Assembly (NCBI GenBank): GCA_002368795.1
Contig: DFFG01000057.1
Coordinates: forward strand, 1 to 43,714
Length of the DNA stretch: 43,714 bases
Source of the DNA: Eubacterium sp. UBA3782
Lineage (GTDB): Bacteria > Bacillota > Clostridia > Lachnospirales > Lachnospiraceae
Direction: 5' to 3'
Shown: positions 10,401 to 16,344 of the stretch, one piece after another
How the letters are laid out: every line of letters starts with the position of its first letter
Position numbering within the stretch: position 1 is the first letter of the stretch
Notes under the pieces: generated by a model
Told to the model about the DNA's origin: nothing
What the model saw: only the letters and a program-made list of their open reading frames with translations
The model's database searches: none
Position numbers and translations under genes: made by a program

Positions 10401-11607
10401 TCATTTCAAGCCGCCGGCCCTTTTTGCCAAGAGCAGCACCTGCTCCTGTCCATGCACTCCAGTCAGGTCTTTTTGCATCATACAGCCATTGCCTGTATTC
10501 TATTCCAAGTTTTTCCTTATCATACCCCGCAATTCTGACTCTCAAAGCCTGCGTATCTGCGCTTGAATCTGCATTTCCTGATGTTTCACCGTCGGTCTTC
10601 CAACTCTCCCATTTGTTGTTTACGAAAGACCTGTATTGTACGGAAGGAAATGCAGTAAAAAACGACTCTCCATTATTCCCCGGAGCTTCCTCGCCAGTTC
10701 TCAGTAACTGAATCCGAATTCCATCGATCGACTTTCCTGAATTCAGACTTCCTGCCTGACCTTCTTGCCCACACCAGTCAAGCCAGCCATGTTTTCGGAC
10801 TCTGACTATGTAATACAGCTCATATTTATCCGCATCTTCTCCAGTCAGTCTGCACGAGATCATTTCAAGCCGCCTGCCCTTTTCCCCAAGAGTACTGCCT
10901 GCTTCAGTCCATGAACTCCAGTCAGATTCATCTGCGTCATACTGCCACTGCCTGTATTCAATACTAAGTTTGTCATCCCCGTTGATCCGGATCTGAACAG
11001 CCTCAGTATCCACGCTTGAATCCGCGTTTCCGGATATCTCGCCGTTGCTTTTCCACTCCTGCCATTCGCCGTTGACCAGGGATCTGTATTGGATCTCCGG
11101 AAGTTCTTCCTCTTCTTCCCCCTTTTGTTCATCAATTTCTTCGGCGTCTTCTATTTCTTCCTCAGCCGGATCCTGGTTTTCTACGTTTCCCGTCAGTTCT
11201 TCCTGCTCTGTTGTCTGACCCTCTGGCAGCATTTCTTCTTCATCCGGATACTTCTCAGTCTCTGCCCCTGCATCATCCTGGGTCTCTTCCTTCCCGGTCA
11301 TCTGCCCCGATTGATAATCTTCACCACTCAGATCATCTGACGTCTGCTCTCCCAGAGAATTATCCTTCTTCAGATCATCATTCTTTGATATCTCGCTTTC
11401 ATCTTCTGTGATGTCTCCTGCTATTTCACCTGAGACTAAATCCTGGCTGCTTCTGTCTTCTTCTTCATTCAGACATTCAGATAGAATCCGTGCCGTACTT
11501 TCTGAATTGCTCCCTTCATTTGCGAAAGCGATCTCATTTGTTGTACAGATCATTATACATGCGAGTAAAAAAGCGATTAGTCTGGGAATGATCTGTTTTT
11601 TCCTCAT
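7456..11607 (-). CDS. Exported ChW-repeat protein with C-terminal phosphodiester glycosidase domain
   Basis: This 1383-residue protein opens with a signal peptide (MRKK, hydrophobic to about 21, likely cleavage near AFA-NEG at 29-31). A very acidic, Ser/Glu-rich linker runs to residue 170. Residues about 171-1062 form six tandem units of about 148 residues, each opening with YRSLVNGEWQEW or a close variant. Each unit has three Trp/Gly motifs of the clostridial hydrophobic ChW kind, about 18 in all. Residues about 1065-1383 resemble the NAGPA/phosphodiester glycosidase family, with RLYIGSSGDPGD, GGYGLNHNDMSYLLSK and IGIELDGGASVGISF. ChW repeats are thought to mediate extracellular binding; NAGPA-like domains cleave sugar phosphodiesters. 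No sortase or S-layer motif is seen at the C-terminus. Its substrate is unknown. It has its own promoter and no operon partner. Confidence 0.85.
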   Translation of the reverse strand: MRKKQIIPRLIAFLLACIMICTTNEIAFANEGSNSESTARILSECLNEEEDRSSQDLVSGEIAGDITEDESEISKNDDLKKDNSLGEQTSDDLSGEDYQSGQMTGKEETQDDAGAETEKYPDEEEMLPEGQTTEQEELTGNVENQDPAEEEIEDAEEIDEQKGEEEEELPEIQYRSLVNGEWQEWKSNGEISGNADSSVDTEAVQIRINGDDKLSIEYRQWQYDADESDWSSWTEAGSTLGEKGRRLEMISCRLTGEDADKYELYYIVRVRKHGWLDWCGQEGQAGSLNSGKSIDGIRIQLLRTGEEAPGNNGESFFTAFPSVQYRSFVNNKWESWKTDGETSGNADSSADTQALRVRIAGYDKEKLGIEYRQWLYDAKRPDWSAWTGAGAALGKKGRRLEMISCRLTGKDADKYNLYYRVRVRSHGWLDWSSEEGKAGSLNAEKSIDGIQFVIREKDEAAPGKTEAPFYIVHPSVKYRSLVNGKWQNWQKNGATSGNADSSADTQAVQIRITGNKRLGIEYRQWLYDARKPAWSTWIGEGKTLGKKDRRLEMISCRLTGECADQYVLYYRVRVRKYGWLDWCREGGRAGSLKTGKSIDGIQFRILEKNETAPGETRTSYITTPPSIRYRSLVNGSWQNWMKNGDTSGYADSTADTEAVQIKVTQSKKLGIKYRQWMYDADKPGWSEWSEGGMTLGQKGRKLEMIACRLTGEDSAKYTLFYRVRIRGKGWLDWAREGGKAGSQQYGKAIDGIQLRLLKKGSAAPGKTKHPYIVGPPSVQYRSFVSEVWQEWQKDGDISGNADNTGDIDCIQVRVKGIQQVGIEYRQWMYDSDKPAWSAWTKDGKALGQKNRHLEMIACRLTGKDADKYDLYYRVRVRNWGWLDWCKEGGKAGSLNIGKSIDGIKFKLVKKNADAPGKTDTPFIQDPPILQYRTLLNGKWQEWKKGDEISGNVSSDIQAMQVRVKGDNKLNVEYRQWKYNAKEPGWDAWTKNGSTLGKKGGQLQMVMCRLSGKDASKYELYYRVRVKDYGWLDWCSENRQAGSIGYGKAISGIKFKLVKKGDKTPEKPIRAYIAKWYRRIQDPEDYRKTSMLPYRYKDNTMEVTFEQDVFKCTRVYYIHIQMKKGAYDRFNGIQSKTIDGCSLNTIINMINKDKSGKYQGLLQPIVAITGDAVYLRKEAAIRNGIVKHLEYVYDVDAVYSQESGTLLGSESIAGLTLQQAADQGIYNTFQFDWAKAGSAFVPTSNVRLWTEKTRLKKLNASGYGNPSPLRPRLYIGSSGDPGDIWIIGCDGARYKGYHGQKGILKKHGRVYYGTKADGETGGYGLNHNDMSYLLSKKGCTIGIELDGGASVGISFMGRYVNRINEIGGRGYKIRDYVTDFFYFR

Positions 11608-11650
11608 ACGTTCCTCCTCATTTATTTCTTATCAAGATAGTATATCGTAT

Positions 11651-11679
11651 ATAGTATACCTTTTAGTATGTTTCGTCAA
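11651..11679 (-). promoter_or_regulatory. Promoter of the ChW protein gene
   Basis: TTGACG at 11679-11674, 17-base spacer, TACTAT at 11656-11651 on minus, followed by a strong GAGGAGG ribosome site before the ATG at 11607. The -10 overlaps an AT-rich dyad, GTATA at 11640-11660 facing TATAC, a possible operator. A GGGCAGA/TCTGCCC hairpin (11698-11725) lies just upstream. Confidence 0.75.
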
Positions 11680-11850
11680 AGTGTTTATCTTCCCTTAGGG
11701 CAGAAAGGCTTTTTCTCATCTGCCCTTCTTCATAAGGGAGCACCGTTTTGAAATATATAAACACTCACAAATATACTTATACATTTTTCTCCAGGTAAGC
11801 TGTGCAAACACCTGCTGTGTGTTTTGTCATTTTTAGAAATAAGGGAGTCA

Positions 11851-11880
11851 ATCAAAAAAACAGCCCGGAAATACCGGGCT
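11851..11880 (-). terminator. Strong intrinsic terminator of a non-coding transcript
   Basis: On minus AGCCCGG-TATTT-CCGGGCT is followed by GTTTTTTTG. The stem is perfect. The nearest minus-strand coding gene upstream (folD) stops 600 bases away, so this terminator most likely belongs to the non-coding unit at 11854-12187. Confidence 0.85.
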
Positions 11881-12187
11881 AAGAGATTCTTCACTTTCTG
11901 TTTTCAGATCAATCAGAACCTTTTCTGATTCCATAATCAAATGAAACGTGCACCGTCTGGCGCACTTGGAAAAGGGAGAAGCTCCCGCTTCTCCCTTTAC
12001 CTGAAAATGCGCCCTGCCCGTTTGACTCCTAGACGAATCCAGGTGGGTAACCGCAGACGCCGCCTTCTGTCTTCCACTGCAAACGGAGGCCTGACATTTT
12101 GCACGTCAATATAGGAATCCCTTTTTAAAGTAAATGTAGGTTCAATGTGGACAGGATGAATGCGCACCTCAGGATGTTGGTATTATA
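11854..12187 (-). ncRNA. Candidate structured non-coding RNA downstream of folD
   Basis: An extended -10 promoter, TGGTATAAT (TATAAT at 12187-12182), would start a minus transcript near 12175 that ends at the terminator at 11851-11880, about 320 bases, with no credible ORF. The predicted RNA is rich in stems. AAAATG pairs with CATTTT, and CCGTTTG (about 12075) pairs with CAAACGG (about 12020). The CCTGGA-TTCG-TCTAGG hairpin is closed by a UUCG tetraloop. Further stems are AAAGGGAGAAG/CTTCTCCCTTT (11974-11998), GTGCGCC/GGTGCAC and ACGTGCA/TGCACGT. A purine-rich strand faces GGTTAC inside the long stem, somewhat like the open bubble of 6S RNA, but I cannot confirm that family. It could also be an untranslated 3' region or an unnamed sRNA. 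Confidence 0.5.
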
Positions 12188-12225
12188 CCATAGAACCTAC
12201 GTCTTTTCATCTACCTATTGTATGC

Positions 12226-12413
12226 AATGATTTAAACGCCAAAAGTCCGAACCCACGCCATGCTTGCATGGCCGTGGGAGAAAGACTTTATGGCGTGCCC
12301 CAACATGAGGACGAAGTGGTGTTTAAACACCACGAAAGTCCGAATGCTGGGACGGATTGTGGGAGCACGGAGTGCGGAGCAATCCGTTTAAATCATTCCA
12401 GGTGCTTTTGGCG
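12226..12413. other. 188-base element with crossing inverted repeats (pseudoknot-capable)
   Basis: Perfect 13-base inverted repeats AATGATTTAAACG (12226-12238) and CGTTTAAATCATT (12385-12397) interlace with perfect 9-base repeats CGCCAAAAG (12237-12245) and CTTTTGGCG (12405-12413), an A-B-A'-B' arrangement. Inside lie a CCCACGCCATG/CATGG-C-CGTGGG hairpin (12252-12278), GACTTT/AAAGTC (12284/12335), the 18-base palindrome GTGGTGTTTAAACACCAC (12316-12333) and ACGGATTG/CAATCCGT (12352/12380). AAAGTCCGAA-like words occur twice. No ORF is present. The CCCACG...CGTGGGAG hairpin is reminiscent of IS200/IS605-type ends, so a non-autonomous transposon relic is possible; a structured RNA is the alternative. 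Strand is unknown. Confidence 0.6.
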
Positions 12414-12479
12414 AATTAATCATACAATCAATACATCATGCGCAACATGCACTGCTGCGCTGACATTGAGGCTGATGAT

Positions 12480-13460
12480 TTATGCCAGTCCGTTCTGCAG
12501 CTTGCAGGCCTTGATCAGGTTCTTTGCCAGCAGTGCGGATGTGATGGCGCCGACACCCGGTACCGGGGTCTTCCAGCTGGCCTTCTCCTCGACTTCCGGA
12601 GAGCAGCAGCCGAAGGTGACGATCTTCTGGCGTCCGGTCTTCTCGTTGATGATCGGGTTGCCGTCTGCATCGAAGGCTTTCTCACGGACGACGGCTGCGT
12701 CGATGACAACAGCGCCTTCCTTGATCATGTCGGCCGTTACGGAGTTCTTGAAAGGTGTTGCAGCGATGACAACATCTGCCTTCTTTGTGTACTCCAGCTT
12801 GGTCTCTGCATGTGTCAGATGATGCACGATGGAGACGGTGGCGAAGCGGTTGGTCAGCATCATGGAAACAGGTTTTCCGATAACGTTGGAGTTGTTGATG
12901 ATGCAGACATCCAGGCCGCAGCAGACGTCATCCTCCTGGCCGGGCTTTGCCAGCGGCAGGGGCTCGAACTTCGGACGGACGGTTTCCTTGATCTCATTTG
13001 CGTAATAATCGATGACCTCGACGATGGCGCTGGCGGTGCAGGGGTACAGACCGGTGGGATCGTTGACGACCAGCTTACCCATGTTGGCTGCTGTGCAGGC
13101 GTCGACGTCCTTCAGCGGGTTCAGGTTCTCGCCGATGGCGACGTTCTCATCGATGTTGTCCAGCGGACGGAAGGCAAGGATGCCATGGATGGTGGGATCG
13201 GCGTTTACTTCGCGGAACTTCTCAATGTACTCCTCCTGGGAGACATCTGCCGGAAGAGCAAAGACCTGAACCTCGATGCCGGCCTCAGCCATTGTCTTCG
13301 TTGCACCCTTCTCGTAGGAAAGGTCCGGTCCCTTCTCACCGACACGGAAGATGCCCAGCTTGGGGGTGATCCCCTTTGCCTTCAGTGCATCTGCCTCAGC
13401 CTTGCATTCATCCTTGATCGACTGGGCAACCAGCTTGCAGTCCAAAACTTTTGCGCTCAT
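12480..13460 (-). CDS. folD: Methylenetetrahydrofolate dehydrogenase, FolD-like but probably lacking cyclohydrolase activity
   Basis: The 326-residue protein aligns along FolD: GKLV and TPVPGVGAIT replace the usual G-L and ITPVPGGVGPMT, KDVD is kept, and the Rossmann segment reads NNSNVIGKPVSMML. FolD normally oxidises or reduces methylene-THF and hydrolyses methenyl-THF. Two catalytic residues differ here. The Lys of the YxxxK motif (Lys54 in E. coli) aligns with Ala in SYEKGATK. The Gln of GILVQLPLP aligns with Phe in GILAFRPLD. The motif Tyr and the Asp of KDVD remain. Yeast monofunctional Mtd1 shows the same two losses and a similar length, so this is probably a dehydrogenase only, with FchA next door supplying the hydrolysis. 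An AAGGAG ribosome site precedes the ATG. Confidence 0.9.
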   Translation of the reverse strand: MSAKVLDCKLVAQSIKDECKAEADALKAKGITPKLGIFRVGEKGPDLSYEKGATKTMAEAGIEVQVFALPADVSQEEYIEKFREVNADPTIHGILAFRPLDNIDENVAIGENLNPLKDVDACTAANMGKLVVNDPTGLYPCTASAIVEVIDYYANEIKETVRPKFEPLPLAKPGQEDDVCCGLDVCIINNSNVIGKPVSMMLTNRFATVSIVHHLTHAETKLEYTKKADVVIAATPFKNSVTADMIKEGAVVIDAAVVREKAFDADGNPIINEKTGRQKIVTFGCCSPEVEEKASWKTPVPGVGAITSALLAKNLIKACKLQNGLA

Positions 13461-13532
13461 TCTTTTCTCCTTATCATTGAAACGATCTTTATGAAGATCT
13501 GATCATAAACTAATATATTTTCTGCTGACGGA

Positions 13533-14159
13533 TCAGAGACGGCTCTCTACATCGGCAAATACCGCATCGCAGACCGCAGCGTCCTTCTCCATCATCGGGA
13601 TCAGCTCATCGCGAAGTGCCTTCTTGAATTCCTCATCCTTGATGCAGTTCAGATTTACGACGACGTTCAGCCAGGCACTCTGGATCGCTGCCTTCAGAAG
13701 CAGCACGGCACAGCCGGCGTCAGAGATCGCCAGCTTTGAACCTTTGACGGATACCTCCTGGCAGAGGCCAACAGCCTCATGACAGCAGCGCATGATCTCT
13801 ACAGGGCCCTGGATGGCGACTTTGAAGCAGGCCTGAAGAGTTTCTTCCTTCTTTGCTTTCTGCTCTTCTGTGTCCTTCGGGAGGCCGTAGGTCTGGGACA
13901 GCGGATAGAAATTCTGGGCATCCTCGTCGATCAGCTCCAAAAGTCTGGTCTGGATCTTTTCTGCCTCGGCATTGATCCGCTGGATATCCTCTTCCACATC
14001 CGCATATTTCTTCTTGCCGGAGGTAAGGGAGCAGACCATGCGTCCCAGTGCAGTGCCAAGAGCGCCGGTTAAGGCCGCTACGCCGCCGCCGCCGGGAACC
14101 GGAGCCTTGGAGGCCAGTTCAGCAGCAAAATCGGTACATGAATAATCTTTAAGAAGCAT
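13533..14159 (-). CDS. fchA: Methenyltetrahydrofolate cyclohydrolase (cyclodeaminase/cyclohydrolase family)
   Basis: The 208-residue all-helical protein belongs to the formiminotransferase-cyclodeaminase C-terminal family. It shows the glycine-rich APVPGGGGVAALTGALG turn at residues 19-35, DEDAQNFYPL near 78 and SKLAISDAGCAVLLLKAA near 140. In acetogens this protein interconverts formyl-THF and methenyl-THF. Its place between fhs and a dehydrogenase that lacks cyclohydrolase residues supports that role. It is 84 bases downstream of fhs, with a terminator-like hairpin between them. Confidence 0.9.
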   Translation of the reverse strand: MLLKDYSCTDFAAELASKAPVPGGGGVAALTGALGTALGRMVCSLTSGKKKYADVEEDIQRINAEAEKIQTRLLELIDEDAQNFYPLSQTYGLPKDTEEQKAKKEETLQACFKVAIQGPVEIMRCCHEAVGLCQEVSVKGSKLAISDAGCAVLLLKAAIQSAWLNVVVNLNCIKDEEFKKALRDELIPMMEKDAAVCDAVFADVESRL

Positions 14160-14177
14160 TGTATTCTCCTGCTCTTA

Positions 14178-14214
14178 CGAAAAGAAGCGCGCTGCGCTCC
14201 CGCGTCAGCGCGCT
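14178..14214 (-). terminator. Hairpin between fhs and fchA (partial terminator or attenuator)
   Basis: On minus AGCGCGCTG pairs with CAGCGCGCT across an 11-base loop and is followed by TCTTTTCG. This would end part of the fhs transcripts and lower fchA-folD expression. No separate promoter for fchA is obvious. Confidence 0.6.
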
Positions 14215-14243
14215 CCTCTGCACGACAAGTTAACAAAAATTGA

Positions 14244-15920
14244 TCAGAACAGTCCGACGATCTTTCCGTCCTCGGTCACGTTGATCGCCTCGGCAGCCGG
14301 TACCTTCGGCAGACCAGGCATGGTCATGACCTCACCGGTCAGAGCAACAATGAATCCTGCACCTGCGGAAACCTTCAGGTTACGTACGCTGATGCGGAAG
14401 TTCTTCGGTGCGCCAAGGAGTGTCGGGTCATCGGAGAAGCTGTACTGGGTCTTGGCAACGCAGATCGGCATATTGCCAAAGCCAAGCTCCTCAAGCTGCT
14501 TGAGCTGCTTCGGTGCATTACCAACAAGGTCTACACCATCTGCATGGTAGATTCTCTTTGCGATCGCCTCCAGCTTGGACTTGATATCCATATCAAGATC
14601 ATAGCTGAACTGGAAGTCGTTCGGCTGCTCGCAGAGACGTACGACCTCTTCTGCCAGGGCGATTCCGCCCTCGCCGCCCTTTGCCCATACTTCGGACAGA
14701 GCGACATTGACGCCGAGCTCCTTGCACCTCTTCTCAACGAGATCAAGCTCTGCCTTGGTATCGGTCGGGAATGCGTTGATGGCGACAACGACCGGCAGTT
14801 TGTAAACGTTCTGCATATTGTCGATGTGCTGCAGCAGGTTCGGAAGACCCTTCTCCAGAGCTTCCAGATTCTCTGCGCCCAGCTCCTTCTTCGGTACGCC
14901 GCCATGCATCTTCAGAGCACGTACGGTAGCGACAACAACGACAGCATCCGGCTTCAGGCCAGCCATACGGCACTTGATGTCGAGGAACTTCTCAGCACCA
15001 AGGTCTGCACCGAATCCAGCCTCAGTTACGCAGTAATCGCTAAGCTTTCTGGCTACCTTGGTAGCGATAACGCTGTTGCAGCCGTGAGCGATGTTGGCGA
15101 AAGGTCCGCCATGGACAAATGCCGGTGTATGCTCCAGAGTCTGAACCAGGTTGGGCTTAAGCGCATCCTTCAGAAGGGCGGTCATGGCACCCTGTGCGTT
15201 CAGGTCGCCGCAGGTGACCGGCTTGTTGTCATAGGTGTAGCCGACGATGATTCTGGCCAGACGCTCTCTCAGATCGCTGATGCTGTTAGCCAGGCAGAAT
15301 ACAGCCATGACCTCGGAAGCAACGGTGATATCAAAGCCGTCCTCACGGGGTGTTCCGTTTGTTCTGCCGCCAAGTCCGTCAACAACGTTTCTGAGCTGTC
15401 TGTCGTTCATATCGACAGCACGTCTCCAGGTGATCCTTCTGGGATCGATGCCCAGCTTGTTGCCCTGGTAGATATGATTGTCCAGCATAGCGGCCAGCAG
15501 GTTGTTGGCTGCGCCGATCGCATGGAAATCACCGGTAAAGTGAAGGTTGATGTCCTCCATCGGAACGACCTGTGCGTATCCGCCGCCGGCAGCACCGCCC
15601 TTGACGCCGAAGACCGGTCCCAGAGAGGGCTCACGAAGAGCGATCATGGACTTCTTGCCGATCTTTCTAAGTGCATCACCAAGGCCTACTGTAGTCGTGG
15701 TCTTTCCTTCGCCTGCAGGGGTCGGGGTGATCGCGGTTACAAGGATAAGCTTGGAATCCGGCTTGTCCTTCAGATCCTCAAGAATGGAAAGGTCTACTTT
15801 TGCCTTGTAGTTTCCATACTGCTCAAGGTATTTCTCGTCAACACCTGCTGTCTTGGCGATCTCCTTGATGTTGGCCATTGTGGCTTCCTGAGCGATCTGA
15901 ATGTCAGTTTTAATCTCCAT
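14244..15920 (-). CDS. fhs: Formate--tetrahydrofolate ligase
   Basis: The 558-residue protein is full length. It performs the ATP-dependent joining of formate to THF, the entry step of the methyl branch of the Wood-Ljungdahl pathway. The nucleotide-binding loop TPTPAGEGKTTTTVGLGDAL begins near residue 65. Other family blocks are REPSLGPVFGVKGGAAGGGYAQ, DFHAIGAANNLLAAMLDNH and FVHGGPFANIAHGCNS. The C-terminal TMPGLPKVPAAEAINV completes it. A GGAGGAATTG ribosome site precedes the ATG. It has its own promoter after a strong terminator, so it can be expressed apart from the acs genes upstream. Confidence 0.98.
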   Translation of the reverse strand: MEIKTDIQIAQEATMANIKEIAKTAGVDEKYLEQYGNYKAKVDLSILEDLKDKPDSKLILVTAITPTPAGEGKTTTTVGLGDALRKIGKKSMIALREPSLGPVFGVKGGAAGGGYAQVVPMEDINLHFTGDFHAIGAANNLLAAMLDNHIYQGNKLGIDPRRITWRRAVDMNDRQLRNVVDGLGGRTNGTPREDGFDITVASEVMAVFCLANSISDLRERLARIIVGYTYDNKPVTCGDLNAQGAMTALLKDALKPNLVQTLEHTPAFVHGGPFANIAHGCNSVIATKVARKLSDYCVTEAGFGADLGAEKFLDIKCRMAGLKPDAVVVVATVRALKMHGGVPKKELGAENLEALEKGLPNLLQHIDNMQNVYKLPVVVAINAFPTDTKAELDLVEKRCKELGVNVALSEVWAKGGEGGIALAEEVVRLCEQPNDFQFSYDLDMDIKSKLEAIAKRIYHADGVDLVGNAPKQLKQLEELGFGNMPICVAKTQYSFSDDPTLLGAPKNFRISVRNLKVSAGAGFIVALTGEVMTMPGLPKVPAAEAINVTEDGKIVGLF

Positions 15921-15970
15921 GTCACAATTCCTCCTGATAATAATAATCTTTTGGGTTGGTATCTGAATTC

Positions 15971-15999
15971 ATTATACCTCGGATTGTTAAATTAATCAC
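15971..15999 (-). promoter_or_regulatory. Promoter of fhs
   Basis: TATAAT at 15976-15971 on minus with GTGATT (three of six consensus bases) 17 bases upstream. The weak -35 suggests activation. The palindrome at 16013-16030 lies just upstream. Confidence 0.6.
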
Positions 16000-16012
16000 G
16001 TACCTTTCTGCA

Positions 16013-16030
16013 AACAAAGTAAACTTTGTT
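16013..16030. promoter_or_regulatory. Perfect palindrome upstream of the fhs promoter (candidate operator)
   Basis: AACAAAGTAAACTTTGTT consists of two perfect 8-base arms around AA. Its centre is about 25 bases upstream of the -35 of fhs, the place for an activator site. It lacks a following T tract that would make it a terminator, and it matches no operator I know (not cre, not Rex). Confidence 0.5.
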
Positions 16031-16040
16031 ACTTTTAAGC

Positions 16041-16071
16041 AAAAATAAGCCCTGCAGAGACTGCAGGGCTT
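16041..16071 (-). terminator. Intrinsic terminator downstream of acsV
   Basis: On minus AAGCCCTGCAG-TCT-CTGCAGGGCTT is a perfect 11-base-pair stem followed by ATTTTTGC. It ends the acs transcript about 270 bases after the acsV stop and just ahead of the fhs regulatory region. Confidence 0.85.
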
Positions 16072-16210
16072 GTCAATTTGTTCATTTTGCACCAAGTTGT
16101 TTTCTTTTTGACAATTTTGTCTGTAAATCCCGCATATACCAGGCGTTTTGAGGCCGTTTTAAGCTGTACAAACTGCACAGTTTCCGCCTTTTGGCGACGT
16201 GTTTCCGGGT

Positions 16211-16278
16211 AGTTTCTGTCTCATCACCTTGTGTTTTTCCAGACAGTTTCTGTCTCTTCACGCTGTGTTCTTTCGGAC
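16211..16278. repeat. Two tandem 34-base repeats in the acsV-fhs gap
   Basis: AGTTTCTGTCTC followed by ATCACCTTGTGTTTTTCC (16211-16244) is repeated at 16245-16278 with about 80 percent identity and exactly 34-base period. Degenerate further units seem to flank it (from about 16178 and after 16279). It falls in the 3' untranslated part of acsV. No gene is visible between 16074 and 16344. Confidence 0.5.
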
Positions 16279-16344
16279 AATTCCAGCTTCTTTACCGCAT
16301 ATTTACAAACATTTTTGTCCATGCAGCTTAGCGCCTTTTACACA

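Noticed and set aside
12301..12340. Hammerhead-like words (TGAGGACGAAG and CGAAAGTC)
   Set aside because: The CTGATGA core and the three-stem arrangement with a proper cleavage site could not be built; the matches look accidental.
12241..12345. AAAGTCCG words resembling RNase P RNA conserved region I
   Set aside because: The wider GAGGAAAGTCCGGGC context and the other conserved regions of RNase P RNA are missing, and the element is too short.
12160..12822. A 220-codon plus ORF across the structured region into folD
   Set aside because: It lacks a ribosome site, runs through the inverted repeats and is antisense to folD.
16211..16278. Tandem repeats as a CRISPR array
   Set aside because: Units abut with no spacers, are imperfect, and no cas genes are present.
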